Assembly: GCF_012933505.1 (NCBI RefSeq)
Contig: NZ_JABBNB010000019.1
Span: forward strand, 55,737-119,736
Source of the DNA: Gordonia asplenii
GTDB lineage: Bacteria; Actinomycetota; Actinomycetes; Mycobacteriales; Mycobacteriaceae
Length of the DNA: 64,000 nt
Reading direction: 5' to 3'
The notes beneath the pieces were generated by a model. That model searched no databases, was not told the origin of the DNA, and saw only the letters and a program-made list of their open reading frames with translations. Of the stretch, positions 32,587-41,698 are shown in pieces. How positions within the stretch are numbered: position 1 is the stretch's first letter; each line of letters starts with the position of its first letter. Made by a program: the position numbers and the translations under genes.

Positions 32587-33714
32587 ATGAAGCAGGGGCG
32601 AGTACGACAACGGGCGAAACGTCGGGTCACGGTGACGGCGCTGGTGGCAGCGTCGCTGGTTCTCCTCGCCGGAGCGCCGGCGGCGGCAGCGCCGCCACCG
32701 TCCGATCCGGCCTTCCTGCTGGTGGGCGGAACTGGGTCGGGAGCTCTTTCGGTTCTGCGTGAGCAGAACGGTCGGTTGTCGCGGGTCGGTGCGCCGATGC
32801 CGATCGAGGCCGGCACGTTGGCCGTCGCTGTCAGCCCGAGGGGACGCTATGTCTATGTCGCACATACCATTTCGGGAACGCTTCAAGGGTGGCGGCTGTC
32901 CGGCAGCGGGACGCTGACGCGGCTGCCACATACCCGGATCGTGCCGGGTAAGCCCGTCGTCGGGGCGGTGGTGAGCCCGGACGGACGCCGTCTGTTCGTC
33001 ACCTCGGGCGGCGTCACCAACGCGATCACCAGCTACCTCATCGCGCCCGACGGATCGCTGCGCGCAACGGGTGAGACGTCGATTCCCGGTGCGACGAGCG
33101 GCCTGTCGATCCCGACGGTGTCGCCCGACGGCCGCTTCGTCTTCGCGCCGAGCTTCATCGGCGCGACGATGAACTCCTTCCGCGTCGGATCCGACGGCTC
33201 GCTGCACCCGGTGGGACCGACGATGCGCACCGGCGACCGTCCGGCATTGCCTTCGGTTACGCCCGACGGCCGGTTCCTGTACATCACCAACGAGGGCACC
33301 AACGACATCTCCGGGTGGTCCATCGCGTCCGACGGCACGCTGCGGTCGATCGGAACGGTTGCGACAAAAGTGCTGCCCCACGGGATGGCCATCAGCGCAG
33401 ACAGCAGGTATCTGTACCTGCCGCAAACCGGTGGCCCCGGAGTCAGCGGCTTCCGCATCGGCGGTGATGGAACGCTGACAGCGTTGCCGTCGGCCGACGC
33501 GCCAAGCCCTGCCGGTCACTTCCCGGGCCGTGTCGTGCTGAGCCCGGATGGCAAGTGGCTCTACGTGATTGACACGTTGACGGTGTCCGGTACGGAGAAG
33601 GTGTTCACGTACCGGGTGGAACCAGGTGGACGGCTCGCGCCGACCGGCTGGCCCGCGGTCGACACCGGTGTGGTGTTCTCCGACGGCGCGACGGGCGTGT
33701 TCGTGACCGCGTAG
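32587..33714 (+). CDS. Secreted seven-bladed beta-propeller, lactonase-like
   Basis: The product has 375 residues with a Sec signal peptide (about 1-34: basic start, VTALVAASLVLLAGAPAAAA). The mature part consists of repeated blades with YVYVAHTISG, SPDGRRLFVTSGG, TPDGRFLYITNEG, SADSRYLYLPQTGG. This matches the 6-phosphogluconolactonase/YbhE-like propeller family. It might hydrolyse lactones outside the cytoplasm or merely bind. As last gene of the MmgE/PrpD operon, it suggests a lactone stage in the pathway. Catalytic residues cannot be assigned here. Confidence 0.8.
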   Translation: MKQGRVRQRAKRRVTVTALVAASLVLLAGAPAAAAPPPSDPAFLLVGGTGSGALSVLREQNGRLSRVGAPMPIEAGTLAVAVSPRGRYVYVAHTISGTLQGWRLSGSGTLTRLPHTRIVPGKPVVGAVVSPDGRRLFVTSGGVTNAITSYLIAPDGSLRATGETSIPGATSGLSIPTVSPDGRFVFAPSFIGATMNSFRVGSDGSLHPVGPTMRTGDRPALPSVTPDGRFLYITNEGTNDISGWSIASDGTLRSIGTVATKVLPHGMAISADSRYLYLPQTGGPGVSGFRIGGDGTLTALPSADAPSPAGHFPGRVVLSPDGKWLYVIDTLTVSGTEKVFTYRVEPGGRLAPTGWPAVDTGVVFSDGATGVFVTA

Positions 33715-33733
33715 TGGGGGTGTCCGTGGCTAA

Positions 33734-33765
33734 ACGGTCGGAACTGCCCGCGGGCGTTCGACCGT
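33734..33765 (+). terminator. Imperfect hairpin after the propeller gene
   Basis: ACGGTCGGAACTGCCC pairs with GGGCGTTCGACCGT, giving about 14 base pairs with two bulges and a short loop, 20 bp beyond the stop. There is no T run. It probably ends the MmgE/PrpD operon. Confidence 0.4.
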
Positions 33766-33849
33766 GGCCGTGGTCGCAATATCGGAGGTACGGTTCGTCG
33801 CTCGTGCCGGGGCACGGGTTGAGATGGACTCGCGTCTCTTGTGCACCAG

Positions 33850-34385
33850 TGGTATCGCACTTAAAGAGTTGTATGGCGTTGCGTTGCTCTGCCGGTTGAG
33901 CCTGGTTTCACCGGTTGGGGGCACTCCATCTGCTGGTTGAGCCGCGAGGAGCGCTAGCGACGAGCGTGTCGAAACCTCTGTACCACAATGCATTTGATGG
34001 TAGCGCACTTGTCGAACTGTGATGGTATCGAACATCGAGGGGTGTGCACCCAAGCCGAGCAGGTGCGGCGAGAAGGGGTGGACACGCGTCACTTGCCGGG
34101 TGTCATCGACGATATTGGCGCGCATCATCGAAAGTCGTTGTGGCTGAGAGGTTTCGACACGGACGCGGCTAGCGCTACTTCGACTCGGATAGCGCCTCGC
34201 TCAGCACGGCGCTCGTCCGGCTCAACCAGCGGAGCGGGTGTCATCGGTGGATCCAGGTTGAGCGAGCGGAGCGAGTCGAAACCCCATCCGCCGAGCAATG
34301 ACGAATCCCGCAGCGTCACAGTGGTTTCGACTCGGCTTCGCCTCGCTCAACCAGCAGGAAGTGGCGAAGCGGGTTGCGCGCAATG
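33850..34385. repeat. Dispersed repeat cluster, split copy with nested repeats
   Basis: This is the second copy of the 23104 element, but in two parts. The left part (33850-33905) carries TCGCACTTAAAGAGTTGTATG; the right part (34258-34385) carries GGTTGAGCGAGCGGAGCGAG and its partner CTCGCTCAACCAGCAGG. About 350 bp of other repeat sequence lies between them, including GAGGAGCGCTAGCGACGAGC, which recurs at 41106. The stretch 34386-35187 beyond it holds no gene I would support. Confidence 0.65.
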
Positions 34386-34444
34386 CGTTTGCGCGGCGGT
34401 AGTCGAACTCCCGCGGCGGTAACTCGTTCCCGCGGACGTAAACC

Positions 34445-34515
34445 ACCGCAGCGGGAAGGGGTTACGGTGGCGCGAATTCGGTTACCGCAGTGGGACATCG
34501 GCCACCGCAGTGCGA
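34445..34515. repeat. Three short ACCGCAGYGSGA direct repeats
   Basis: ACCGCAGCGGGA, ACCGCAGTGGGA and ACCGCAGTGCGA start at 34445, 34484 and 34504. They lie in a 1.5-kb gene-free stretch between the propeller operon and the AcoR-like regulator. Possible binding sites or remnant repeats; no promoter match is obvious next to them. Confidence 0.4.
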
Positions 34516-35114
34516 ACGATTAGCACACGAAGAATAGACGAGGCGAGCATCGAGCCGCCGTCTTGTTGCGCTGCCGCAGCAGCATCGCGTCGGCAGTGTC
34601 CGACGCACGCCGGACCGCCGAAGGCGCCCACCACTACCCGCGGTGCCATGGTCTTGCGACCGACACCGCGATTGACCGACACCGACACCGCGGAACGCTC
34701 ACCTGACAATCCCGACTGCAGCATCCATACAACCCTCAACCGCCCCAGCAGTGACAACGAATCGATTCACCCCGGTGACCGCCCCGACACTGCCATCGCA
34801 TCGCTACCGGAAACTGGACGCGACACCACCACCACCAGCGGAATGTCGCAGTTGAACAGTGCGGTATCGCCGCCCGCTGGCCCGGGCGGCCGATTGCACT
34901 CTGCCCCGTCACCGGCGCCGGGGGGGACATTCACCCCGTCACCGCTGAGCAGGCAGTTTCCAATCAGCCCCAGCGCATTCTGCCCGGCGGATCACACTCA
35001 CCGCACCCTCAACACGAGGTATGCGTCAACGAAACGAAGTGGACGTTGGCAGTCATGGATAACGACAACACCTAAACCTCGGTAGCTGCCGATGGCTATC
35101 AAAGTGCGGGATCG

Positions 35115-35139
35115 CACAATCTGCACATTATATATTGTG
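35115..35139. promoter_or_regulatory. AT-rich promoter and inverted repeat upstream of the AcoR-like regulator
   Basis: CACAAT-N13-ATTGTG (35115-35139) lies in an AT-rich patch unusual for this window and includes TATATT, a possible -10. A hairpin GTGGC-N7-GCCAC (35144-35160) follows. The start of the regulator is about 70 bp downstream. Likely promoter with an autoregulatory site. Confidence 0.4.
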
Positions 35140-35207
35140 AGCTGTGGCATACTGAGCCACGGCTGGCGTCTCCGGCCGGTTCTCACGTGTTTGGCGAGGT
35201 GATGCAG

Positions 35208-36851
35208 ATGGACGACGTGCTGACACGTCCTGCGATAGAGGTGCGACGAGCCCCGGCTCCCAGCGTGCGTGATGTCGCGATCGGAGCCGCGTGGACGCGG
35301 TCGCGACTCAACCGCGTCGACGAATCGGTTCTCCCGACGCCCTGCGAGTCGTTCGACGCAGCGTCGAGCCGTCTGCTGCGCGCCGCGCGTCCGGTCCTGA
35401 ACCGAGCGGCCCAAGATCTTGCCGACACGCAACTCGGACTGGTGCTGGCCGACCATGACGCGCGCGTCCTGCATACCCGATTCGAAGAGAAGCGCTTACG
35501 AGATGGGCTGGGGGAGTTGGGTATTGTACCCGGCACCCGGCTGGGTGAAGACGTCGTTGGCGCAAACGCGATCGGTACACCGCTGGAGATCCGCAGGGGC
35601 CTGCTGATGTACGGCGCCGACCACTATATGACCGCGTTTCGCGACTTCACCTGCTACGGCCATCCCATCGTCAATCCGGTGACCAAACGTGTCGAGGGTG
35701 TGATGAACATCGGTGGCATCTCCGAACAGCACGGGTTGTTCGGGGTCGTCGTCAAGCAGCTGGTCGCTGACATCGAGGCGCGGTTGGCAGAATCCGCGGC
35801 GGACTCCCACCGCCGACTGGTCGCCACATTTCACGCGGCATCTGGGCGTGGCAGACGACGGCCCGTCGTCTTGGTCGCGGACAACCTCGTCCTCGCCACT
35901 CCCGCGGCGCTCGACCTGCTCGATACCGCCGACCATGCCGTGCTTCGCGCCGTCGCCGACGAGGTGCGTTCGACGTCGCGACCGGCCGGCCGCGACGTCG
36001 AACAACGTGTGACGCTGGCGTCGGGTCGGTCGCTGGACCTGCGGTGTACGGCGGTCGACGACGCCGATGCCGTGCTGGTGGATCTGATCACCTCGCCGGA
36101 GTCGTCGGGCGCTCTGGCGGCGGGCCGACAGCTCGATACGCCGCTGCTCGTCGTCGGCGAGACAGGTTCGGGGCGAAAGACTTTCGCGCGTCGGCAGGCC
36201 GGCGCAGACGCTGCGACAATCGACGCCGCAGACGTCGCCTGGCATGGTGAACAGGCGTGGTGCACCGCGATCCGGGACATGCTGGCCGCGTCGGCACCGG
36301 GGCTCATCGTCGAAAACGTACACCTGCTGCCGCCGTTGGTCACCGCGGCGGTGGCCAAGGCGCTGGCGACGTCGGAGCGTCGGGTGGTGCTCACGGCGTC
36401 GGGCAGCGATCGCCTCGCCGATGACATCGCACCCATCTTGGCCCAGTGTGTCGCCCGCGAAGATCTGGTGCCGCTGCGCAATCGCCCCCACGAGATACCG
36501 CACTTGGCGCAGCAGATGCTTGCGCAGATCGCGTCGAGCAACACGAGTCGACTCACCGCGGAGACGTTGCGGGTGTTGTCGGCTCAACGGTGGCCGGGCA
36601 ACCTGACCGAACTGCGGCGCGTCATCGAGGGATTGGTACGGGTGCGCTCGGTGGGGGACATCATCCCGGCCGACCTGCCACCGAGCCATCGGCAGGTGGC
36701 AGTCCCGAATTCGCCTGTGCAGCAGGCGGAACGAGAACTGATCTCGGCTGCGATCGACGCGGCGGGCGGTAACAAGGTACGTGCCGCCCGCGCGCTCGGT
36801 GTCAGTCGCTCGACGCTGTACAACAAGATGCGAGCACTCGCGATGGCCTGA
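35208..36851 (+). CDS. AcoR-like transcriptional regulator with degenerate AAA+ domain and Fis HTH
   Basis: The product has 547 residues. An N-terminal GAF-type sensor region (about 50-210; FEEKRLRDGLGELGIVPGTRLGEDVVGANAIGT) resembles AcoR sensors. A middle AAA+-like region has a weak Walker A (GETGSGRKT) but no GAFTGA loop that would contact sigma-54. The C-terminal Fis-type helix-turn-helix (LISAAIDAAGGNKVRAARALGVSRSTLYNKM) binds DNA. The ATG at 35208 is preferred because GAGGTGAT, a perfect anti-Shine-Dalgarno match, lies upstream; GTG 35187 and ATG 35202 are in frame. Actinobacteria lack sigma-54, so it must act through the ordinary RNA polymerase. Confidence 0.85.
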   Translation: MDDVLTRPAIEVRRAPAPSVRDVAIGAAWTRSRLNRVDESVLPTPCESFDAASSRLLRAARPVLNRAAQDLADTQLGLVLADHDARVLHTRFEEKRLRDGLGELGIVPGTRLGEDVVGANAIGTPLEIRRGLLMYGADHYMTAFRDFTCYGHPIVNPVTKRVEGVMNIGGISEQHGLFGVVVKQLVADIEARLAESAADSHRRLVATFHAASGRGRRRPVVLVADNLVLATPAALDLLDTADHAVLRAVADEVRSTSRPAGRDVEQRVTLASGRSLDLRCTAVDDADAVLVDLITSPESSGALAAGRQLDTPLLVVGETGSGRKTFARRQAGADAATIDAADVAWHGEQAWCTAIRDMLAASAPGLIVENVHLLPPLVTAAVAKALATSERRVVLTASGSDRLADDIAPILAQCVAREDLVPLRNRPHEIPHLAQQMLAQIASSNTSRLTAETLRVLSAQRWPGNLTELRRVIEGLVRVRSVGDIIPADLPPSHRQVAVPNSPVQQAERELISAAIDAAGGNKVRAARALGVSRSTLYNKMRALAMA

Positions 36852-36854
36852 GGA

Positions 36855-37079
36855 CTACCTGCCCGGTGCCATGGTGATGATCTTGCCGTCCGATGCCACC
36901 GTATGGGTGTTGACATAGGTGGCCCGATCGCGGCGTAGGTTGCCGGCGGGCAGTACCCAGAAGCGTTGCAGGATGCACTGCGCCCGGACTGTCCAACATT
37001 CTTGACACTCGCTACGCCGCGGGACGTCGTAACCGAGTCCCGCAACCAATGCCTCAGTGTGCGCGATCGAGCGCCGCAT
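36855..37079 (-). CDS. Small Cys-rich ORF overlapping the ltrA end, unknown
   Basis: The frame has 74 codons with C-x2-C (SECQECW) and a third Cys in VRAQCILQRFW. Composition is protein-like in the last half (ATYVNTHTVASDGKIITMAPG). It overlaps the LtrA stop by 26 bp, which would allow translational coupling. There is no family match that I know. It may be real or a remnant; the longer frame to 37232 is inside LtrA and is not supported. Confidence 0.35.
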   Translation of the reverse strand: MRRSIAHTEALVAGLGYDVPRRSECQECWTVRAQCILQRFWVLPAGNLRRDRATYVNTHTVASDGKIITMAPGR

Positions 37080-38322
37080 CGAGTTGCGCCGCCAGTGTCC
37101 GCCACTCCCACAATTCGTAGGAGAAGACCACCGACAGTGGAGACGCAAGCACGACGAGAACGCACGCCCACAGCGGAAGATCGAAGTAGCCCATCGCCAT
37201 GGCGCACAGTGGCGCGGCGAATGCGACGACATGGCCGATATCGCGCGGCACGGCTCCGACCAGCCAGGCGTGCAGGACGAAGATCGCGACGAGGAAGATC
37301 AGCACGGGCACCGCCACGGTGGTCACCGCGGTGAAGGTGCTCACGTGAAACTCATGGTCGAAGACGTAGCCGAGTACATGCACGCCTGCGCCGACCGCGG
37401 TAATGGAGGCGTAGACGATGGCATGGCCGTACGCCCACGGAAGTACTTTGTCGCGGCGCACCGCCAAGATCGGCGCTGACGGGAGGAGAAAGTACGCCCA
37501 CCAGAGCGAGAACGACACCAACGCGCCCGCGCCCACGATCACGACGGTCGACAACGACCAGCCCTGGGCCGACGAGATCTCCTGTGCCGAGGCGAGTGTT
37601 CCGGTGATGGTCTCACCGATCGCGATGATCGCCAGCAGACTGTAGCGCTCCGCGATGTGGTGCGGATGCCATGGAGACCCGATCCCGCGCCGTCGACTCC
37701 GCACTTCGGTGATCGCGGGTCCGCTCAGATCGATCAGCCACAGGACACACAGTATCGGCAGGGCGGTATGCAAGGAGATCGGCGCGATGATGAAGACCAC
37801 CCAGCCGACTTGCGCGACACTGACGCTCACGATGTTGCCCAGTGCCAGTCCGCGGTAGCGCGGGTCGTCGACCAGCACCCGACACCACTGTGCGACGACC
37901 GCGACGCGCATGATCACGTAGCCGACGACCATGACCTCGCCGACGAGTTCACCGCCGTCCTCGATCGACGTGAATAGTGCGGGGATGCCGATGGCTACGA
38001 TGATCACGCCGAGCATCTGGACCAGGGTCAACACGCGGAACAACCAGTCGTCGTTGTCGAAAGCCGACGCGAACCACGAATAGCCGGTCCATGCCCACAC
38101 GATCGCCAGTAGTGAGATGGCGAAGGCTATGGTGGCCGGGACGACGTGACCAGCCGCGACGCCGTGCGCGAACTGTGCGGCGGCGACCCCGAAAGCAGTC
38201 ACGAAGGTGAGATCGAAGAAGAGCTCGAGGGTGGTCGCGGCGCGATGCCCTTCGTCGATGTCCCGCCCCGTCATCCTGCGGAGTCCGTGTCGGTAGAACT
38301 GCTGGCCTGGGGTGAGTATCAC
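37054..38322 (-). CDS. Low temperature requirement protein A (LtrA) family membrane protein
   Basis: The product has 422 residues and about 11-12 hydrophobic segments. The family signature near the N-terminus is present: RAATTLELFFDLTFVTAFGVAAAQ. The central HIAERYSLLAIIAIGETITG is the second conserved block. LtrA was named from Listeria growth in the cold, but the molecular function is unknown. It has a GTG start at 38322; Met17 (38274) is an alternative. It is tandem with the dehydrogenase behind it, on the minus strand, with a 64-bp gap. Confidence 0.88.
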   Translation of the reverse strand: MILTPGQQFYRHGLRRMTGRDIDEGHRAATTLELFFDLTFVTAFGVAAAQFAHGVAAGHVVPATIAFAISLLAIVWAWTGYSWFASAFDNDDWLFRVLTLVQMLGVIIVAIGIPALFTSIEDGGELVGEVMVVGYVIMRVAVVAQWCRVLVDDPRYRGLALGNIVSVSVAQVGWVVFIIAPISLHTALPILCVLWLIDLSGPAITEVRSRRRGIGSPWHPHHIAERYSLLAIIAIGETITGTLASAQEISSAQGWSLSTVVIVGAGALVSFSLWWAYFLLPSAPILAVRRDKVLPWAYGHAIVYASITAVGAGVHVLGYVFDHEFHVSTFTAVTTVAVPVLIFLVAIFVLHAWLVGAVPRDIGHVVAFAAPLCAMAMGYFDLPLWACVLVVLASPLSVVFSYELWEWRTLAAQLDAALDRAH

Positions 38323-38386
38323 TCTGGTAAATCTACTTGCCGAGCCGATCGGTGGGACGTACGTCGAGGCGTGTTTTGCGGAGACT

Positions 38387-39841
38387 TCACAGCGGCCATT
38401 GCACGTGTTTGACTTCGAAGAACTCGCGCAGCCCCTCTTCGCCGCCCTCGCGGCCGATGCCGCTGTAGCCGGGGCCGCCCCACGGCGCGTCGGGTCGCAT
38501 CGGGCCGCCGCCGTTGACCGCCACGGTTCCCGATCTGATCTTCCGGGCGACGTCGATCGCGTCGGGGGTCGGACCCCACACCGTGGCGTTCAGGGCGTAT
38601 CGGCTGTCGTTCGCGAGGGCGATTGCCTCGTTTACGTCGTCGTAGCCGATCACCATCCCCACCGGAGCGAACAACTCCTCCTGCGCGATCTCGGCCGAGT
38701 TCGGCAGGCCGGTCACGATAGTCGCGTCGAGATAGAAGCCGTCCGAGTCAAGGCGCTTGCCGCCCAACGGAATTGCACCACCCGCCGCGACTGCCCGCTG
38801 CAGATAGCCCTCGACGCGATCGCGATGTTCGGCGGTGATCAGCGGGCCGATCGCGGTGGACGCGTCGAACGGATCACCGACCGGCAGCGTCGCGAGGAAC
38901 TCCGCGGATGCCGCGACGTAGTCGTCGACCAATGCATGCGGAACGAACGTGCGGGTCGTCGCGCCGCAAGCCTGGCCGCTGTTGCGGGTGAACCGCAGCG
39001 ACGACGCCGGAACCGCGCAGGACAGATGCGTCCCCGGCAGCACGATGTTGGGCGACTTGCCGCCGAGCTCCAACACCACCTTCTTCAACGTCGGCGCGGC
39101 CAACTGCTGGATCACGGTGCCGACCGCGGGGGAGCCGGTGAAACTCACCATGTCCACTTCGGGTGCGCTGACCACCTGTTCGGTGACCGATGGCGGACCG
39201 AATACCAGATTGACTGCTCCCGCCGGGAAGCCCGCTTCGTCGATGAGCTCGACGAATTTCGTGGTGATCAGTATCGACTTCGGCGAGGTGAGCAGCACGC
39301 ACGAGCATCCGGCCGCGAGCGCCCCACCGAGCTTGAACGCAGCCATCAGGGTCGGCACGTTGTAGGCCAGGATCGCGGCGACCACGCCGATCGGCTCGCG
39401 CAGCAACATGCCGCTCGTCGGAACCGTGCCCGGATAGATCGTCATGGGTTGCTCGTAGCCGTCCCGCGGCCCGCGTTCGGCAGCATCGGCGAACCAGCGG
39501 AAGAACGAGACCGGCAGGTCTACGTGCTGTGGTCCGCCGGTCGACAGCGGTGTGCCGAGTTCGTGCGCGGCGAGCTCGGCGATCTCCGAGCGGTCACGTT
39601 CCAGTAGGTCGGCCAGCCGGTGTAGCAGGCGTCGACGTTGTGCGCCATCGGTGCGGCTCCACTCTCCGCCGTCGAATGCGCGGCGCGCGGCCGACAGTGC
39701 GGCTTGGATCTGGTGTGTCGCGGCGGCGTTGGACTGCGCGATCACACCGCCGGTCGACGGACTGACCGTGCTGATCGACGATCCCTCTCCGTCGGCCCAG
39801 GTGCCGTCGAGATACAGTCGTGCGGAGCTCAGTGCTGCCAT
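38387..39841 (-). CDS. Aldehyde dehydrogenase with atypical cofactor motif
   Basis: This 484-residue member of the aldehyde dehydrogenase superfamily has FTGSPAVG, the Glu in LELGGKSP and the Cys in SGQACGATTR. The usual PWN motif is AYNVPTL, and the cofactor-binding VLKPSE is VLLTSPKS, so the conserved Lys is missing. Related actinobacterial dehydrogenases share such a variation, so activity is still likely but cofactor use may differ. The ATG at 39841 follows GGAGAAG. It is divergent from the LysR gene at 40123 and probably controlled by it. Confidence 0.87.
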   Translation of the reverse strand: MAALSSARLYLDGTWADGEGSSISTVSPSTGGVIAQSNAAATHQIQAALSAARRAFDGGEWSRTDGAQRRRLLHRLADLLERDRSEIAELAAHELGTPLSTGGPQHVDLPVSFFRWFADAAERGPRDGYEQPMTIYPGTVPTSGMLLREPIGVVAAILAYNVPTLMAAFKLGGALAAGCSCVLLTSPKSILITTKFVELIDEAGFPAGAVNLVFGPPSVTEQVVSAPEVDMVSFTGSPAVGTVIQQLAAPTLKKVVLELGGKSPNIVLPGTHLSCAVPASSLRFTRNSGQACGATTRTFVPHALVDDYVAASAEFLATLPVGDPFDASTAIGPLITAEHRDRVEGYLQRAVAAGGAIPLGGKRLDSDGFYLDATIVTGLPNSAEIAQEELFAPVGMVIGYDDVNEAIALANDSRYALNATVWGPTPDAIDVARKIRSGTVAVNGGGPMRPDAPWGGPGYSGIGREGGEEGLREFFEVKHVQWPL

Positions 39842-40122
39842 GGCGATCTTCTCCAGATATTGGTGAGCAAATGAAATCTATTGATCTGCAATATGATTGG
39901 GCTGGCATCGAAGGATTTCGGGTGATGCCGCACCGACTCTGACGCTAGTAGCGAGCAAGCGCGCGACCTAACGAAAATCGGTCAACCGCGGGTTTCCCAG
40001 AAGTGAAGTGCCGATGATCGGCTCCGCAGGTATTTGGCGACGTCGGCATTCGGGGCTCCGATAGGGTTGGGGCGGTGAACGGTCGGATCGCGAGCGTCGG
40101 CCGACAGTGTGAGGAGAGGGCG

Positions 40123-41061
40123 ATGGCGACATTCAACAGGATGCATCTGATCCGTCAGGTGGACCTGTTTACCCTGCAACTGTTCCTTTCCGCGATCGAG
40201 GAGCGTCAGATCGGCTTGGCTGCGATTCGTGAGAACATCGCGGCGTCGACGGCGACCAAACGCATCCAGGTGCTGGAGGACATCGCGGGTGTCGAGTTGC
40301 TTGAGCGCACACCACGAGGCGTCGCGCCCACGGCCGCGGGAGCGGTACTGGAACGTCACGTTCGCGACATCTTCGGCAGCATCGATGAGATGCGTTCCGA
40401 AGTCGCGGCGCTCACCGAAGGTGTGCAAGGGGAGTTCTCGATCGCATCGGCGCGCACCATCATCGTGCCGTTCCTCGGCCGCGAACTGCGGGTCTACTCC
40501 AAAGAGTTTCCGCTCGTCGACATCGCCGTCACCGAGACCGAGAACTCCGACATCATCAGCCTTGTGTCCCGTGGTGAAGCCGACCTCGGAGTGTTCGCGG
40601 CCGCCTACGATCTCGATCTCAGCGGCGTAGACGTCGTGCCCTATCGCGAGGATCGTTTGGTTGCCGTTGTGCCGCAAGCACATTCGCTCAGCGGTGAATC
40701 ACAGGTCACCTTCGCTGATCTGGCGACCGAGCGCATCCTCGCGCCGCGCGCCCTGATGGGTGCGTTGCATGCGGCGGCCAGACGGCTCGGCAAAGACTTC
40801 GCGTCGCACCACAACGTGCGCAGCGCTGAAGTCGCGATCTCGCTCGTCGACTCGGGGCTCGGCGTGTCAGTGGTACCGGAATGCATGCTCGACTTCGAAG
40901 TGATGTCGCGGGTGGCCGTCCTCGAACTAGACGAGCCGTGGGCGGTGCGGCGCATTCATCTGGCTACCCCGACGGGCCGCGCCCAGAGCCCGGCGACGCA
41001 GGCGTTCATCGCGCAATTGCTGGCTCGACCCGACGAGGAGGACGGCCCCACCGCTGGTTGA
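40123..41061 (+). CDS. LysR family regulator, paralogue of the 50351 protein
   Basis: The product has 312 residues. An unusual N-terminus (ATFNRMHLIRQVDLFTLQLFLSAIEERQIGLAA) precedes the winged helix-turn-helix, with STATKRIQVLEDIAGVELL as recognition region. The effector domain starts about residue 100. The N-terminus matches the LysR at 50351 almost residue for residue (GSFNRLHMIRQIDAFSLRLF), so the two are paralogues of one subfamily. The ATG at 40123 follows GAGGAGAGGG. It is divergent from an aldehyde dehydrogenase across a 281-bp gap in which I see no other gene. Confidence 0.9.
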   Translation: MATFNRMHLIRQVDLFTLQLFLSAIEERQIGLAAIRENIAASTATKRIQVLEDIAGVELLERTPRGVAPTAAGAVLERHVRDIFGSIDEMRSEVAALTEGVQGEFSIASARTIIVPFLGRELRVYSKEFPLVDIAVTETENSDIISLVSRGEADLGVFAAAYDLDLSGVDVVPYREDRLVAVVPQAHSLSGESQVTFADLATERILAPRALMGALHAAARRLGKDFASHHNVRSAEVAISLVDSGLGVSVVPECMLDFEVMSRVAVLELDEPWAVRRIHLATPTGRAQSPATQAFIAQLLARPDEEDGPTAG

Positions 41062-41089
41062 GCGGGGTTTCGTCGACCAGCGCCTCAAC

Positions 41090-41445
41090 CGCCGGTTGAG
41101 CCGTGAGGAGCGCTAGCGACGAGCGTGTCGAAACCATGGTGACACAACAGATTTCGCGCGCCGGGCCGACCCCTTGTCTCGTTGGACTCTCGGCGGGAGT
41201 TGCGTGGTTTCGACTCGCTGCGCTCGCTCAACCAGCGGGGAATGGCGGCCCACCGGTGGTTTCGACTCGCTGCGCTCGCTCAAACCAGCGGGGAATGGCG
41301 GGCCGACGGCGACTTTGACTCGCTCAACCAGCGGGGAATGGCGGCCCACCGGTGGTTTCGACTCGCTGCGCTCGCTCAACCTGCGGAGAATGGCGGTCCA
41401 GCGGGGAAACAGCCGCCACCGGCAGCTTCGACTCACTTAACCAGC
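41090..41445. repeat. Cluster of GGTTTCGACTCGCTGCGCTC tandem repeats
   Basis: Beginning with GGTTGAGCCGTGAGGAGCGC and GAGCGTGTCGAAACC, this 424-bp gap contains about four tandem units of 40-55 bp. Each has GGTTTCGACTCGCTGCGCTC, CTCAACCAGCGGGGAATGGCGG or a shortened form of these. The plus-strand open frames across it are products of the repeat and are not genes. The units carry internal inverted symmetry and can fold into hairpins. Confidence 0.7.
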
Positions 41446-41485
41446 CGGGGGGACCGCCAACTCGAGGATTCTGGTGTAGACCGGA

Positions 41486-41698
41486 TCAGTCCTGATCGGC
41501 GACCGACAACAGCGCCGCCGACCTCGCACGGGCCGAGTGGCACAGCGCGACCGCGCGGGGGTGCTCCAACCGGTCGGTCGTCGCCAGGTACTCGTGAAGC
41601 TGAGCCTTGGCGGCATACCAGGCGGAGATCGTGGCAGGGTGGGCGTCGGACGCCGGGCGTGCCAGGGAGAGCCGGGTCATTTCTGCGAGTACGTTCAT
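41486..41698 (-). CDS. Small helical protein of unknown function
   Basis: The product has 70 residues and is mostly helix-forming (AEMTRLSLARPASDAHPATIS, AWYAAKAQLHEYLATTD). ATG start at 41698 after CGAGGCAAG. It is followed upstream by a strikingly AT-rich patch (about 41733-41752) suited to a promoter shared with the divergent CoA-transferase gene. No family recognised. Alternatively it is a chance frame, but its composition and the promoter make that less likely. Confidence 0.5.
   Translation of the reverse strand: MNVLAEMTRLSLARPASDAHPATISAWYAAKAQLHEYLATTDRLEHPRAVALCHSARARSAALLSVADQD

Noticed and set aside
34510..35085. Plus-strand frame of 191 codons in the gene-poor region
   Set aside because: Thr/Pro/Ser-rich low-complexity translation, no ribosome site, no recognisable domain. 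The minus strand there is equally open.
35208..36851. Sigma-54-dependent activator
   Set aside because: No GAFTGA motif, and actinobacteria of this type lack sigma-54.
41090..41445. Regularly spaced repeats resembling a CRISPR array
   Set aside because: Units vary in length, have internal inverted symmetry, lack unique spacers and have no cas genes nearby. They are variants of the dispersed GGTTGAGC family.
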